Shown here piece by piece: positions 1-12,240 of a stretch of 64,000 bases of DNA. A program made the position numbers and the translations under genes. The notes under the pieces were generated by a model. The model had not been told where the DNA came from. It saw nothing but the letters and a program-made list of their open reading frames with translations, and made no database searches. Where the stretch lies: positions 22,263,001 through 22,327,000 of the forward strand of contig OX387199.1 in the NCBI GenBank assembly GCA_947561715.1, given 5' to 3'. The first letter of the stretch is position 1; the number at the start of each line of letters is the position of its first letter. Source of the stretch: Ascidia mentula (lineage: Eukaryota > Chordata > Ascidiacea > Phlebobranchia > Ascidiidae).

Positions 1-363
1 TAACATACCTGGTTTGGATCTATCCCAGATATTGCCCATCGGGGGTGCTCATATCTGTGTGGGACACGAAAAACTTTATTAACGTGTGCGCAGTTGCTTG
101 GTCAGGTAATAAAGTGGTTTGTTGCATCGATATATTACATGTGCTTCCTACAGGTGGTCCACTTAATGTATTGCACTTGTTGGAATGGCAAGTGTTTAGT
201 TTTTTCACACTTTGCGTTGCGAACAAGGATTTGCATATTGCGATAATGTCATTGGGTTAATGGATATCTATTTAGGTTACTCTAGGTATTAAAAGCTAAA
301 AACGGATAAAAATATATTGACCGTTAAGGAGTGCGGCGTGCGACAAAACAAAATAGAGTGGTA

Positions 364-417
364 CAGACCCCAATAAAGGGTATTCCAGGTCAGACCCCAA
401 TAAAGGTTATCCCAGGT
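364..417. repeat. Two-copy 27-bp direct repeat
   Basis: Two adjacent 27-bp copies beginning CAGACCCCAATAAAGG differ at two positions. The same pair, with its own substitutions, is at 8444-8497. It is part of the duplicated unit, and no function is apparent. Confidence 0.75.
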
Positions 418-569
418 CAAACTCAACAACATTCGTACGCAAAGTCCGCAACAGTCTTTGCAATAGATTAGATTTTTTTGCTTTCGCTGAAGCAGTGCAA
501 ATTAATCCAGCTAGAGCTATACTGTTTTAATAAACCCTACACAAGCACAACTGACGTAATGGCAACACG

Positions 570-575
570 TTTATT
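570..575 (-). terminator. Poly(A) signal remnant of A'
   Basis: AATAAA on the minus strand 64 bp beyond the stop codon, at the position equivalent to the hexamer 3' of genes C, D and E. Confidence 0.5.
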
Positions 576-638
576 TACATATGCTAAACAACTTTTCCAT
601 CAGCTCCGTGAACTGCTATTCAGATTTGATATATTCTA

Positions 639-2394
639 TCACTCTGTACTTTTTAAGAACACATCGTCTGTCGGGACTGACTTGTAGCTGGCACGGAATC
701 CACCATGGGATGTGGTTGCATTGCTGCGAAGTTCAAGTCTGGCAGCGTTTGAAGAAAATAAGATACGGTAGGTCAGGTAGAAATTTCCAGAGAACCGGAA
801 CATTACTTTGTCTGCGGATGTCAGACCGTTGAAAACCTTGACACAAAATTTCAAAATTTATTTTAAATGCAATATTTCCTACACCACCATCGATAATACA
901 AATTTGTGTAGAAGAGTGACACGAAAACATGTTACCGTGATTGAGTCCCATTGACATTCAATGATCATGACCAAAAATTCGATTATAATTCTAGTTCCAA
1001 ACGGAGCCCGAACTGTCCAAGACAACTTTACCGAAACTGGGTATTTCCCATTAGGGAAACCAGGAGATGAGAAGTATTGCACACTTGGTGTCGCTGTAAG
1101 TTTGTAAGTGCTCGATTCGGATGCGAGAGCTGAAAAAGGCAAATACGCTTTCAAATCGATTTGTTTATCCTTTCAGCTGTAAAATCTAATCATTTTATGT
1201 GGCAGCGAATTCGCCTGCAAAACTCTTTATTACAGAGTCTGTGAACCAAACATTCCTAAGAAAAGAATTTTTTAGGTGTTTCGGTGTAACATTTTGTTAA
1301 GGGTGAGCATATCACGGTTGTATAAAGGTTGGAAACCACTAATCTGTTTTACCTTCTGGTCTGTGTACTTCATAGAAAGCCCTGAAGCCACGTTTGTTGT
1401 AAGTGCTGTCGCTGTCGAACTCGACCCGAACCACGTTGCTGGTCGACACGTAACTATAGAAACGATTCTTGGAGCCACTCACGAGGCCGAGTTTGGTGGA
1501 AGTCGGTTCTCTTCCGTCCCGAACCTGGACACGAGACGTTTTGAATAAAATTCGTAAAAAGGTTAAAATACCACAAGCACTTTTGTGAAAGTGGATTTGA
1601 ATCAAATGTTTATGAATTTACATACAATACGACCGCTCACCCGCAGGGCAGTGACTCCCAACCTTTTTGTGGTTGCGTAACCACTTGCAGGTAAAACAAT
1701 TTCGACGCGTACCACCTAGTTGAGTGTTACAAAGTAACCTAGGGAATGAAGTAACAAACATTTTAAGATCACTTACGATTTTTTAAATTCGATTTATATC
1801 TGCATATTACAAAAAGGTGCGTGCGTACGACCGAACAGTATTAATGCAAAAGCTATCTAGCTTGACATCAAACTTTTGTGTCATATTTACAATTCGGAAA
1901 CCAACATCTCTAAAAGGTAAAAATCTAAAGGTTATTAAAGAAAGAACCTTGTTACGTTCTTCGAAAACATATCTATTTTTTCATGAAACTTCTTCCATTG
2001 CCACTTGTTGTTCGTGAACCACGTGAAAATAAAAAAATATTTAATTGCAATATAAAGATCTCATGTCTGAAGGGTTTATTCATGGATAGATGTTTAGCAG
2101 GATGGAACATCATGAGTTTTTATTCGAATAGAAACATGCAGTTTTGGATCAAAACAGCGCTCAAACACTAGATTTTTTTTATTGTAATTTCAGATTTATT
2201 GGTTTTGTTGAAGTACTTGAGACTATCGCGTATTTTCACCCACCTGCTTTAGCGCTTGCTGTGAAGCCACTGTAATTGATGGTAGTATCCTACCTAAATC
2301 TCACCACCAACACTCCTGCTGATGATCGGAAAGTGAGGACTTTGATATATCGTCCTGAAAAATATCCGAAAGTGATTTTCGTTCCGTCTCTTAC
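639..2394 (-). pseudogene. Type-2 multi-CUB pseudogene A' (exons 5, 8, 9, 10 remain)
   Basis: Minus-strand remnant of a gene like C/D/E, lying 3' of gene A on the same strand. Recognisable pieces, in gene order, are exon 5 (2244-2394), exon 8 (1353-1524), exon 9 (936-1129) and exon 10 with stop (639-836). Exons 8, 9 and 10 have intact frames and standard lengths (172, 194, 198 nt) with consensus splice sites. Exon 5 has a 9-nt in-frame deletion and a nonsense change: the codon for Ser in the RSD motif is TAG near 2291. Exons 1-4 and 6-7 are absent. Exon 10 begins with the second-half CUB motif VFNGL instead of VYDGL. The 5' end is missing, so no complete protein can be made. Splicing of these exons onto upstream gene A is possible but unsupported. 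Confidence 0.85.
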
Positions 2395-2999
2395 CTGTAA
2401 CAATACAAGTTACGTTGCTTGTCTCGTTAACATAAATAATGTTTATTTATGACAAAATGAAAAGTAAAATATAAAAAAAAATATATACATATATAAATAT
2501 TTAAATACAACACTAAAATATACAAAACGAGTGCCAAGCAATTATACAAAGCCATTTAGCGCTTAAAAGCACAGCATAAACACATGACGCGATAGTTGCT
2601 GCTAGAGTTTTATGCCTAAACGTAAAGCGCTTGAAAACTATTTTCTTCGACAATTTTTGTTTTGTAAAAAAGAAAATATACTTACCGCTACACCACACAC
2701 TGTCTATTGTTGCCACTAAAACGATGCTACATTGTTTTGTGGACACTAAACAATGTTGTTAAACTTACTGGAAATACCTTTTCACTGTTATTTTCAGATT
2801 TCTCTCAATAATTAACAATTTTCACCAAAAGCAGACAAAGAAATATCAACATCAATTAAACGCATTCCTCCATTTTAAACGGATACCTTTTCTGATGTGT
2901 TCTTTACCTGCATTGTAACATTAGGTCCATTAAATGCGAAGCCAGAAAGCCAGAGAAAACGCATACAGAAACACTACTTTACAAAAGAAATAGGTTGTT

Positions 3000-3230
3000 T
3001 GTTGTTTTCCGTTGCCGAAACAAATTTATTTTTACAACAAAGTTTTTGCTAAAAAGTTTCTGGTTTAAACGATACCAGAGCAGATATCGGGTGAAGAGTT
3101 GCGACTTGTCTCTCACACTTGGTTCTCCTCCAGATCGTGCGAATGTCTGTCCTCGAATCTTGTTACTGTACACCGGAAACAAGTTCGTTTCTGGCAATGC
3201 GGAAATTTTAACTGCCTAAAATTCTTTTGC
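3000..3230 (-). repeat. Dispersed intergenic repeat, copy 1
   Basis: Reverse-strand copy of a roughly 250-bp repeat also at 12010, 20395, 29125, 42325 and 51465. It is recognised by the CATTGCCAGA...TTGTTTCCGGT core, the TTCGAGGAC block and a GATATTTGCTCTTGTATCG-like block. It lies downstream of CUB genes in every unit. No coding capacity is conserved between the older copies, so the open frames in it look like chance. Confidence 0.65.
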
Positions 3231-3571
3231 AAATGACACCATGTCATGACGAAGAGCCCTCACGACTTGGTCAACGAGTACACATTGGTTTCGTTTTGCA
3301 AGTTACATTTCATTGATGGACATTTCGTAGTTACAAAATTTTTACCAATTCAATGTTTAACACCAGTGTATTTAAGATCTGGGGATTTATGCAATCATTA
3401 TTAAAAAAACATGCACATTAGCTGAAAATTGCCTGTTGTGGTTGGCGTGAGAATGAAAAGTTCTGTCTAACTTGACACAAAATGGAACAGAAAATTTTGT
3501 GTGTAAACCTTCAAAATACTGATGCAAAAATGGACACATCTTGAGTTTGGATACTGCAAGATTTACATGCC

Positions 3572-3577
3572 TTTATT
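3572..3577 (-). terminator. Poly(A) signal of gene A
   Basis: AATAAA on the minus strand, 30 bp after the stop of gene A. The same hexamer lies 50 bp after the stop of gene B. Confidence 0.6.
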
Positions 3578-3606
3578 TGTGTGAAAAAGGAAACAACAAT
3601 TGTGAA

Positions 3607-6600
3607 TCAAAATTTTTTCGGTTCTTCCGGTTCACCGCCCCCTGACGTCACATCCTCCTGTCGTTCAACGGCTTCGTACGTTGCTCTGAAACCCGCGTGA
3701 CTCTCGCGTCTGCTCGAAGAAAGAACCACGAGCGCTTCGTTACCTCCTGTGGTGATTGTGAACTTGTGCGGGTGTTTTCCTGTGAGGGTAACGATCCTCT
3801 TTGAGAGTGTTGTCCCTCCATTGTATACCTTAGGGAAGAAAACAACACTTAGACGAGGGCTTGACTAAAGCAACCAAGTCATATTTTCAGTAATTTTTGT
3901 GAACTAATATTTCGTTGTTTCTATTTCAAAATATTTGAATTAATTCGAAAAGTGCAGCAACAGCATAGCTAAGTCACAAACACTCCCTCTCCTGGTTACA
4001 CGGTTTACCCTCGTTTAGAGCTATAGTAGTGATTTGTGCAATGTCTACAAGTCACAATTTAATTCCCAATAGCTGCTTTACTTTATTACTAATACGCCCA
4101 TCGAATATTTGATTGAAATGTCATAGCGTTTACAGTGGAGCAAAGTTGCACAGTGAAAATGGTCGATAGTCATTTGGTCTCATTATAAGCTCTGTCTATC
4201 TCACCGTCAGCGTGTCCAGGAAAGTTTCAAGGATGACCCCGAGAATCTTGATTCTGACCTGGGTCCCGAACGGGGATATGATGATCCAGGAACACGTGAC
4301 ACCAACCGGGTAAGTACCTTTAGGGAAATTTGGTGACGAGAAGTACTGAGGGTTGGAGTCGGCGTTCAGATTTCCTCCGCACGTAGAAGTAGAAATATCG
4401 ACTGAAAATATATGTTTAGGTTGTTGCCCCTGTTTACATGCAATGGTCGTAAAAAAAAAAAAAATAATAAAAGAAAATCTGCCACGCTCTGTTTAATGGG
4501 TGCGAGCATTGGTAGATTGAGATCATGCAACAAAACCCACACCTAAAACTTTACAATACATTCAGGTTAAAATGAAGACCAACATTAAAAGATACAGGTT
4601 TCATGGAATGTGGTTATTGTACAAATTAATGCTATTCAAAGTAATGTTGATAGTCAAGTGCGATAGGCCAAAAAATGGTTTTACATAACACAGCCGTATA
4701 TAAAATGGTCAAAATATTTACGTCTAGGTCACAATTGCGATTAAAACCATTTGAAAATTAGACAATGTTGCGCCCATTGATAAATTGTATGCTTAAGTAA
4801 TCACCACAGACACACGTGATCATTTATTTACTTACGTGTCGGTTTGTAAGTTTCGTAATAAGCAAAGAAACCGCGTTTTTGCACGCTTGAATCGGTGTCA
4901 AACTCAACCCGTATGACATTTGAGCTTGATACATAGCTGTTGAAGGTGATAGGGTAACCGCTGATGACCACGAGCTTGTCAGAATCGAACTCTGCTCCGT
5001 CGCGCACCTAAAATACAAGACATCATCATTGTTGGAAACTTTAATATTGGATCATGGCAAGGTTTTGTCATTTTATGACGTTGTGTTTGCTGGTAGTGTG
5101 TACTAATGCTGGGTAATAAAAGTACAAGTAGAAGTTGATTTGAACAATCGTCGCCCAAATCACCAACAAACAACTAAAATGTCTTTGTACAAATTATTTT
5201 CAAGAATTAGTAACATTTTTTCTTGGGGGAGGGGGGCACCTGGCCATTTGTAGGGGAAGCACCTACTTAATTGTATTTTTTTGTCGTTTGCAAGCGGTTG
5301 CATTCCTACCTGATATAAATGTGGCAAAAAAACCAAGGAAGATGCGACTCTGGTCGGAACGAAACCGAACTTGTAGAGTGTTGTTACTTGAAACGACAGA
5401 ACGGGTTCCGCCACCCGCCCCTGTGACGTAACCAAGGGTCTTCGCGTTTACGTCACTTCCGTCCCGCACCTGAGGTAAGTGGGGATAAGTGAAAAAGTGA
5501 AAAAATAAATACATATCTAGGTAATAAACATTGTTGTGAATCGTAACGCAAGGAACAGGATCGTTTTTTCTTATTCTTTTCCACTTTTTTGTAGTAAATC
5601 TAGATGTGAAAAGGGTGAGAAGAAAGCTATTACGATCATGTGATTAACACAATAATCACAGATCAACTTTCACATAAAATATTACAATAAAGTAGTGTAG
5701 CTACGATCCTGTGATTCAAATCGCGATATGAGTAATAACGGTCACGTAATTAATATCGTGCAGTAAAACAGAAATGATTGAAATTAATTGCCATAGAAAT
5801 CACTCACCAGGACGCTGTCGCAGCATGTTTCCAACTCGAAGAGGAAAAAGGAGATTGCGACCATGTGATCAGGGTCTGAGGCACGGATCGTCCAAAGGCA
5901 GAACATATTGTTTCTGTAATACCCAGGCCAACCTGGCGACGACAAACTTTGCCTGAATGGTGTAGCTGTGACGTCACCTCCACATTCCGGAAAGTCTTGA
6001 GTGACAGCTGAAATGTATAAGAATCATACGATTACAAAATAAGTAAATCGATTGAAATATTGTAGGACTTTTTGTGCGGTGAGGTTGGTTTGTTGGTTTT
6101 CCCAAACATACCGATATATGGATACCAAACATACCGATATATCGATACAAAACATACCGATATGATACTGAACACGAAAACCACGACCAGTAATGGATTC
6201 ATCCGAGCTGAACGATACGCGCAGGGCGTCGTATGTCGATACGAAATATCGTGTCTTCGTTCTGTTTCCGCTTGCAGGGAAAAGTATCGGTGACGCGGAC
6301 GATTCTCCATCTCTTATCTGAAAAGAACCACGTGACCAATCAAAAATAAGACTTTTGTGATTTAGCTGGTTTCTTTATATTTTATTGTTTAGTTATTTTC
6401 TTACATTTTATATCTATTGCAAGAATGACATGTTATATTTCTCAGTGAGGTTCAACTCGCTTAACCAGCATAAGTTTTATTGCTTGCGTTACACTGACAT
6501 TTTCATCGCTATTATTTCTGTGTGCGTCAAGGAAATTAGTAAAGAAACAATTTCGTTATGAAGTTTTGTTTGTGGTTTGCATGCTGTTGGTCATAAAACG

Positions 6601-7481
6601 TCACTTGATTATTTTTGAAACATTGTTCATGTAAAACTCAGATAGCGGCTGATGAAACAGTTTGTTTAAGCAAATAATTCATCCGGTTTAATCACTCTAA
6701 TATGGTGAAATAACTTGCGGGAGGTCGAAACCAACAATTGAGCGTTACTTTAACAGTAAGTTTAATTTTTTTTAACTAACCTGCATTCGAGGTTTAGGAA
6801 AATGTTATGGATTTACGTTTTCAAGTGCAGTTTTCCAAATTTACGATGTCTCGCATCCGAAACACACTCACTTTCCTATACTTACGTGAATGAAATCACA
6901 ACAAGCTTCGGTGTCGATTACAGAGAAGAGGATTTCGACCTTCTGGTCAGGGTTTGGGGCTTTCACGATCCAGACGCAGTTCAGATGGTTGGGATACGGT
7001 TCGGGATAGTTAGGGGTGGTAAAAGAATCCACCGTTTCGTTGGCGATCAGAATGAATTCACATTCCTCTGGTTGTTGTCCAAAAACAGCTACACCGATAA
7101 AGGATGAGAATATTACTTTATTGCTTGTGTTTTACATTAATTATTAAGTTTTCAAAATTACATAGATGTGATTTAAACAGATTTGCCGATTTCCAATCTT
7201 CTTTTTTAATTTTGCTGAATAAAATTATAGTACATTTTTCATTCGCATGTCAATCCACCTAATTTTATTATTTTTTCACCATCGCAGTCTGGTTAAATCT
7301 TATCACAATTGAAAAGATATTGAAGTTATTTGTTTTTGCATTCATTGCAATCAACATTGTGTTATGAAATAATCACCAACTGCTAAGACTGCAACCTGTA
7401 TACCAATATACAGAATCATCACTCACCAAGAAACGCTTCCACCAGCACAAAGCTACCAAGCAAAGCTGCCACAAATTTCAT
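3607..7481 (-). CDS. Multi-CUB secreted protein A (type 1), exons 6-7 deleted
   Basis: Type-1 CUB gene closely matching gene B. Exons, minus strand: 7427-7481 (signal peptide MKFVAALLGSFVLVEAFL), 6886-7088, 6158-6317, 5808-6007, 5310-5469, 4836-5007, 4205-4401, 3607-3828 (stop). These correspond to exons 1-5 and 8-10 of B; the linker exon and first half of CUB3 are missing. Joining exon 5 (phase 1 end) to exon 8 (phase 0 start) shifts the frame and hits a stop within about 10 codons. Skipping exon 5 and joining exon 4 to exon 8 is in frame and would give a 402-aa, three-CUB protein with a hybrid middle domain. Each remaining exon is open and has consensus splice sites. The C-terminus is acidic (GEPEEPKKF), two residues longer than in B. 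Probably secreted. Functional three-CUB gene or recent pseudogene: undecided. Confidence 0.65.
6106..6163. repeat. 23-bp tandem repeat at the exon 3 splice donor of gene A
   Basis: The 12-mer ACATACCGATAT occurs at 6106, 6129 and 6152, a period of exactly 23 bp. The last copy contains the exon 3 donor (ATATCG|GTATGT on the minus strand). The other two therefore present the same donor sequence inside the intron. Gene B has one full copy and a degenerate one. Confidence 0.85.
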
Positions 7482-8673
7482 GGTGAAAATATTGACAATG
7501 CAAGACGCCGAAATATTGGTCTGGATGCCAACTTATACCCGGCCTAATTTCGCTGCAGGGCATTTGCAGGTTCGGCTTGCACTGTTGCTTGATGCTATAT
7601 TTAATTTCGCCTACTTACGTTAAATTATTTCCCATTAAGCATTTGCGTACAATGTGTCAAACTCAATGGCGTGGTGTTGTGATCTTAATATCTGCCAAAG
7701 TCTAATCTTATTATTCGCCAAAATTTAATTTATATTAAAATCGTTTCAAAAACTCCCTTTTAATCTTGTAATGTTTACCGTTCGCTACTTTGCATTGAGG
7801 AAAGGCGTACCTGGAAAAATGCGGTTACTTCGTGCACAAACAACTGGTTTCAATAGACTGCATATGTTTTGTGGAAGACAATTTTTTTTAACATGCAATT
7901 TCGAATGTTATAAAGCGGAGGTAGATTGCATCCAAAGGTGAATTAACGCCACGGAACTTCATTCTTTGGTTTGCATCAGCTCGAAATATGCTGTTGTGAT
8001 GAAGGTTGCAAAGATTGTAATGAAACCTCAACATTTTTTTTCTGCAAGCAAAAGAACCCCAGAGAATAAACGGACATGTTTAACACACCTGGTGTAGATC
8101 TATCCCAGATATTGTCTATCGGGGGTGCTCATATCTCTGTGGGGCACGAGGAACTTTATTAAGGTGTGCGCAGTTGCTTGATCAGGTAATAAAGTAGTTT
8201 TTTGCATCAATATACTACATGTGCTTCCTACAGGTGGTCCATTTAATATATTGCACTTGTTACAATGGCAAGTGTTTAGTTTTTTCACACTTTGCGTTGC
8301 GAACAAGGATTTGCATGTTGCGATAATGTCATTGGGTTAATGGGTATCTATTTAGGTTACTCTAGGTATTAAAAGCTAAAAACGGATAAAAATATATTGA
8401 CCGTTAAGGAGTGCGGCGTGCGACAAAACAAAATAGAGTGGTACAGACACCAATAAAGGGTATTCCAGGTCATACCCCAATAAAGGTTATCCCAGGTCAA
8501 TCTCAACAACATTCGTACGCAAAGTCCGCAACAGTCCTTAGATTTTTTTGCTTTCGCTGAAGCAGTGCAAATCAATCCAGCTATAGCTATACTGTTTTAA
8601 AAAACCCTACACAAACTGACGTAATGCCAACACGTTTATTTACTGAACTGCTATTCAGATTTGATATATTCTA
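7482..8673. other. Intergenic between gene A and pseudogene B'
   Basis: The first 550 bp match the region upstream of gene B (17596-18030), ending in GTGATGAAG...GATGAAACCTCAAC. From about 8085 the sequence matches window position 1 onward. The junction of the two tandem units therefore lies near 8030-8085. A minus-strand AATAAA at 8635-8640 fits B'. No gene is seen. Confidence 0.65.
7532..7537 (-). promoter_or_regulatory. TATA-like box of gene A
   Basis: TATAAG on the minus strand, about 50 bp upstream of the ATG, in a block (GCCGGGTATAAGTTGGC) also present upstream of gene B. Confidence 0.5.
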
Positions 8674-9699
8674 TCACTCTGGACTTAAGAACACATCGTC
8701 TATCGGGACTGACTTGTAGCTGGCGCGGAATCCACCATGGGTTGTGGTTGCATTGCTGCGAAGTTCAAGTCTGGCAGCGTTTGAAGAAAATAAGATACGG
8801 TAGGTCAGGTAGAAATTTCCAGAGAACCGGAACATTACTTTGTCTGCGGATGTCAGACCGTTGAAAACCTCGACACAAAATTTCAAAATTTATTTTAATT
8901 GCAATATTTCCTACACCACCATCGATAATACAAGTTTGTGTAGAAGAGTGACACGAAAACATGTTACCGTGATTGAGTCCCACGTTCAATGATCATGGCC
9001 GAAAATTCGATTATAATTCTGGTTCCGAACGGAGCCCGAACATTCCAAGACAACTTTACCGAAACTGGGTATTTCCCATTAGGGAAACCAGGTGACGAGA
9101 AGTATTGCACACTTGGTGTCGCTGTAAGGTTATAAGTGCTCGATTCGGATGCAAGAGCTGAAAAAGACAAATACGCCTTCAAATCGATTTGTTTATCCTT
9201 TCAGCTGTAAAATCTAATCATTTTATTTCGCAGCTAATTCGCCTGTAAAACTCTTTATTACAGAGTCTGTGAACCAAACATTCCTAAGAAAAGTTAAATT
9301 TTTTAGGTGTTTCGGTGTAACATTTTGTTAAGGGTGAGCATATCACGGTTGTATAAAGGTTGGAAAACACTAATCTGTTTTACCTTCTGGTCTGTGCACT
9401 TCGTAGTAAGCCCTGAAGCCACGCTTGTTAACGGTGCTGTCGCTGTCGAACTCGACCCGAATCACGTTGCTGGTCGACACGTAACTATAGAAACGATTCT
9501 TTGAGCCACTCACGAGGCCGAGTGGAAGTCGGTTCGCTTCCGTCCCAAACCTGGACACGAGAAGTTTTCAATTCAAATCGAAAAAGGTTAAAATACCACA
9601 AGCACTTTTGTGGAAGTGGATTTGAATCAAATGTTTATGAACTTACATACAATATGTATATCATATAGTCTATACTTCTGACGACCGCCCACCTATGGC

Positions 9700-9780
9700 A
9701 GTGATTCCCAACCTTTTTGCGGTTGCGTACCACTTGCAGGTAAAACAATTTCGACGCGTACCACCTAGTTGGATGTTACG
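9700..9780. mobile_element. hAT-like transposon end fragment
   Basis: The block CAGTGATTCCCAACCTTTTT followed by a tract ending in CGTACCACCTAGTTGG resembles a hAT terminal inverted repeat (CAGTGGTTCTCAACC type). A related copy is at about 1650-1725. Here it abuts the truncation point of exon 7 of B'. The other end was not found. Confidence 0.5.
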
Positions 9781-9827
9781 GCGTGGTGAGACTCTCTGAA
9801 CATTCTGGAATTTAAACATTTCTTTGT

Positions 9828-9912
9828 TTCGGGCGGATGATTGTCAGCATTGGTCAAGCGCCCGACCCTTTATACCAAGAAGAAAACCTGATCGGGATTC
9901 GTGCCCAGGATG
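9828..9912 (-). repeat. tRNA-like short repeat upstream of exon 7 remnant (B')
   Basis: On the minus strand it reads CACGAATCCCGATCAGG...GGGCGCTTGACCAATGCTGACAATC, close to the copy at 54608-54710. It lies about 20 bp upstream of the exon 7 acceptor of B', in the same relation to the CUB exon as the copies in C, D and E. Confidence 0.65.
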
Positions 9913-12009
9913 CTCAACAAACACGCATGGCTTAACAAAACTATGAAAATCGCAGTAAACATTTTTTTTTTGGAATTTTTATCTGAGCGGGAGTGATTGC
10001 AGATAACAACTTGCAAGACTTATATTGGTAATATCGGAAATACGATTGTAGCAAAGTCTGCCTGAGGAGTGGGCACAGTTTCCTCACGAAAAAAGCTTAC
10101 CGACGTCTTAAAGTATTTCACAACAATGTGGGCCGACCCCAAATTACACTTGTAATGCGTCACGTACGTCTCGATTCTGTGAAGTGACAACAACGAATAC
10201 GCGTCATCATCTGAACAAGGGATCTTACTGGCCACCCTAGTTTCACTTTACAGAACGTAGTAATCCTTAGACATGTTGTATTCTGGGATTGGTAGAAATT
10301 CTGGAGGAGTGTTCACTGTAATATACGAACTGTATTAATGCAAAAGCTATCTAGCTTGACATCAAACTTTTGTGTCATATTTACAATTCGGAAACCAACA
10401 TCTCTAAAAGTTAAAAATCTAACCGTTGAAAGAACCTTGTTACGTTCTTCGAAAACATAACTATTTTTTCATGAAACTTCTTCCATTGCCACTTGTTTTT
10501 CGTGAACCACGTGAAAATAAAAAAATATTTAATTACAATATAAAGATTTCATGTCTGAAGGGTTAATTTATGGATAGATGTTTAGCAGGATGGAACATCA
10601 TGAGTTTTTATTCGAATAGAAACATGCATTTTTGGATCAAAACAGCGCTCAAACACTAGTTTTTTTATACTGTAATTTGCGATTTAATGGTTTTGTTGAA
10701 GTACTTGAGACTATCGCGTATTTCCACCCACCTGCTTCAGCGCTTGCTGTGAAGCCACCGTAATTGATGGTTGTATCCGACCTAAATCTCACCACCAGCA
10801 CTCCTGCTGATGATCGGAAAGTGAGGACTTTGATATATCGCCCTGACAAATATCCGAAAATCTTTGAAGTCATTTTCGTTCCGTCCCTTACCTATAACAA
10901 TACGAGTTACGTTGCTCGCCTCGTTGACATAAATAATGTTTATTTATGACAAAATTAAAAGTAAAATATAAAAAAAATATAAATATATACAAAAATATTT
11001 AAATACAACACTAAAATAAACAAAAGGATTGCCAAGCAATTATACATAGCCATTGAGCGCTTAACAGCACAGCATAATTGTCTATTTACTAATGAATCAT
11101 GCCCGAACTCTTATTTTTGTGTGTGTGCATAAGTTTTCTATCCTACCCAGTCCATAAAGAAGCCATCCAACCTATGGAAACATATTTTTATGTATTGACA
11201 TTTGTTAAGGGTCTTACGATAATACGGTCACAGCATGTCTCCAGTTGGTGATTATATATTGTGACTTGGACTTGCATGCCTGGAGGTGCGGTGAACTTCC
11301 ACTCACAGTAGCGATTGTTCGGGTATTTCGATGGAAATCCAGGGGAACTGAAGGTTCGAGTCCCGACCCTGTTGAGAGTATGGGAACCTCCACAGCTGGT
11401 TATGTCCGGAACTGTGGAATGTATGACATCCATTACAAGTTAGCGCCTTTCTTCAACTTTAAATCTTGAACTAGGTTCCTAGGCACGCTATTGACGGTGT
11501 GGTATTTACGTTTTAAAATATAACTTGCCTCCTTTAACTTTGAACCTTATTTCTCTTCCTTGTTCAGATTATGACCAACGAGGACTGGATTTTAATACAT
11601 TTCGTTTAAACTTTTATAACTTACTGATTCGATATTGTACACTGAAACCGGTTCCTACAATCGATTCGTCAGATGTGAAGGTGATGTAAAGAGAGCCGAA
11701 GGAAGATACGAAGTTGAAGGTAGTGTTGATTTGACCGGTCAAAAGTATGGGAAACATTTAGCCTCTGCGTTTTCACTGTTATTTTCAGATTTCTCTCAAC
11801 AATCAACAATTTTCACCAGTAGCAGACAAAGAAATATCAACATCAATTAAACGTAGTTATCCATTTTAAACAGACACCTTTTCTGATGTGTTCTTTACCT
11901 GCATTGTAACATTAGGTCCATTAAATGCGAAGCCAGAAATATCACTTGTATGCAATCATTTCCATCACAACGCATGCAGAAACACTACTTTACAAGAGAA
12001 ATAGGTTGC

Positions 12010-12240
12010 TTGTGGTTTTCCGTTGCCGAAACAAATGTTTTTTTTTACAACAAAGTTTTTGCTCAAAAGTTTCTGGTTTAAACGATACAAGAGCAGATGT
12101 CGGGTGAAGAGTTTTGACTTCTCATCCACACTTGGTTCTCATCCAGGTCGTGCGAATGTCGGTTCTCGAATCTTGTGACTGTTCACCGGAAACAATTTCG
12201 TTTCTGGCAATGCGAAAATTTTATCGCCTAAATTTTTTTT
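12010..12240 (-). repeat. Dispersed intergenic repeat, copy 2
   Basis: Closest to the copy at 3000-3230, in the same orientation and the same place relative to the preceding type-1 CUB gene. Confidence 0.65.

Larger units (their letters stand above)
1..638. other. Intergenic, downstream of type-2 CUB pseudogene A'
   Basis: No gene is seen. The stretch closely matches 8085-8673 in the second unit, which shows the two units are tandem copies. It contains two adjacent 27-bp near-copies at 364-417 (CAGACCCCAATAAAGG core), also present at 8444-8497. On the minus strand an AATAAA hexamer at 570-575 lies where the type-2 CUB genes have their poly(A) signal. Confidence 0.7.
2395..3606. other. Spacer between gene A and pseudogene A'
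   Basis: It holds the decayed 5' part of A' and the 3' flank of gene A. Compared with the equivalent spacer after gene B (10892-12636), type-2 exons 3 and 4 are missing here, replaced by about 180 bp of unrelated AT-rich sequence (2585-2770). One copy of the dispersed intergenic repeat lies at 3000-3230. No further gene is seen. Confidence 0.65.
8674..11760 (-). pseudogene. Type-2 multi-CUB pseudogene B' (exons 3-5, part of 7, 8-10)
   Basis: Minus-strand remnant 3' of gene B. Pieces in gene order: exon 3 from about 11760 down to 11625 (5' end degenerate), exon 4 11218-11411 (194 nt, intact, SCGGSHTLN...CCDRII), exon 5 10732-10891 (160 nt, intact), a worn linker exon ending at 10315, the first 25 nt of exon 7 near 9780-9806, exon 8 9384-9550, exon 9 8968-9157, exon 10 8674-8868 with stop. 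Exon 8 has a 5-nt deletion (167 instead of 172 nt) and exon 9 a 4-nt deletion (190 instead of 194), both frameshifting. Most of exon 7 is replaced by a hAT-like transposon end. Exons 1-2 are missing. Non-functional as a full gene. It is less damaged than A' at exons 4-5 and more damaged at exons 8-9, so the two copies decayed independently. Confidence 0.85.

Noticed and set aside
10020..10235. 71-codon minus-strand open frame in B' between exon 5 and exon 7
   Set aside because: It lacks CUB signature residues and is absent from the equivalent part of A'; it looks like inserted non-coding sequence.
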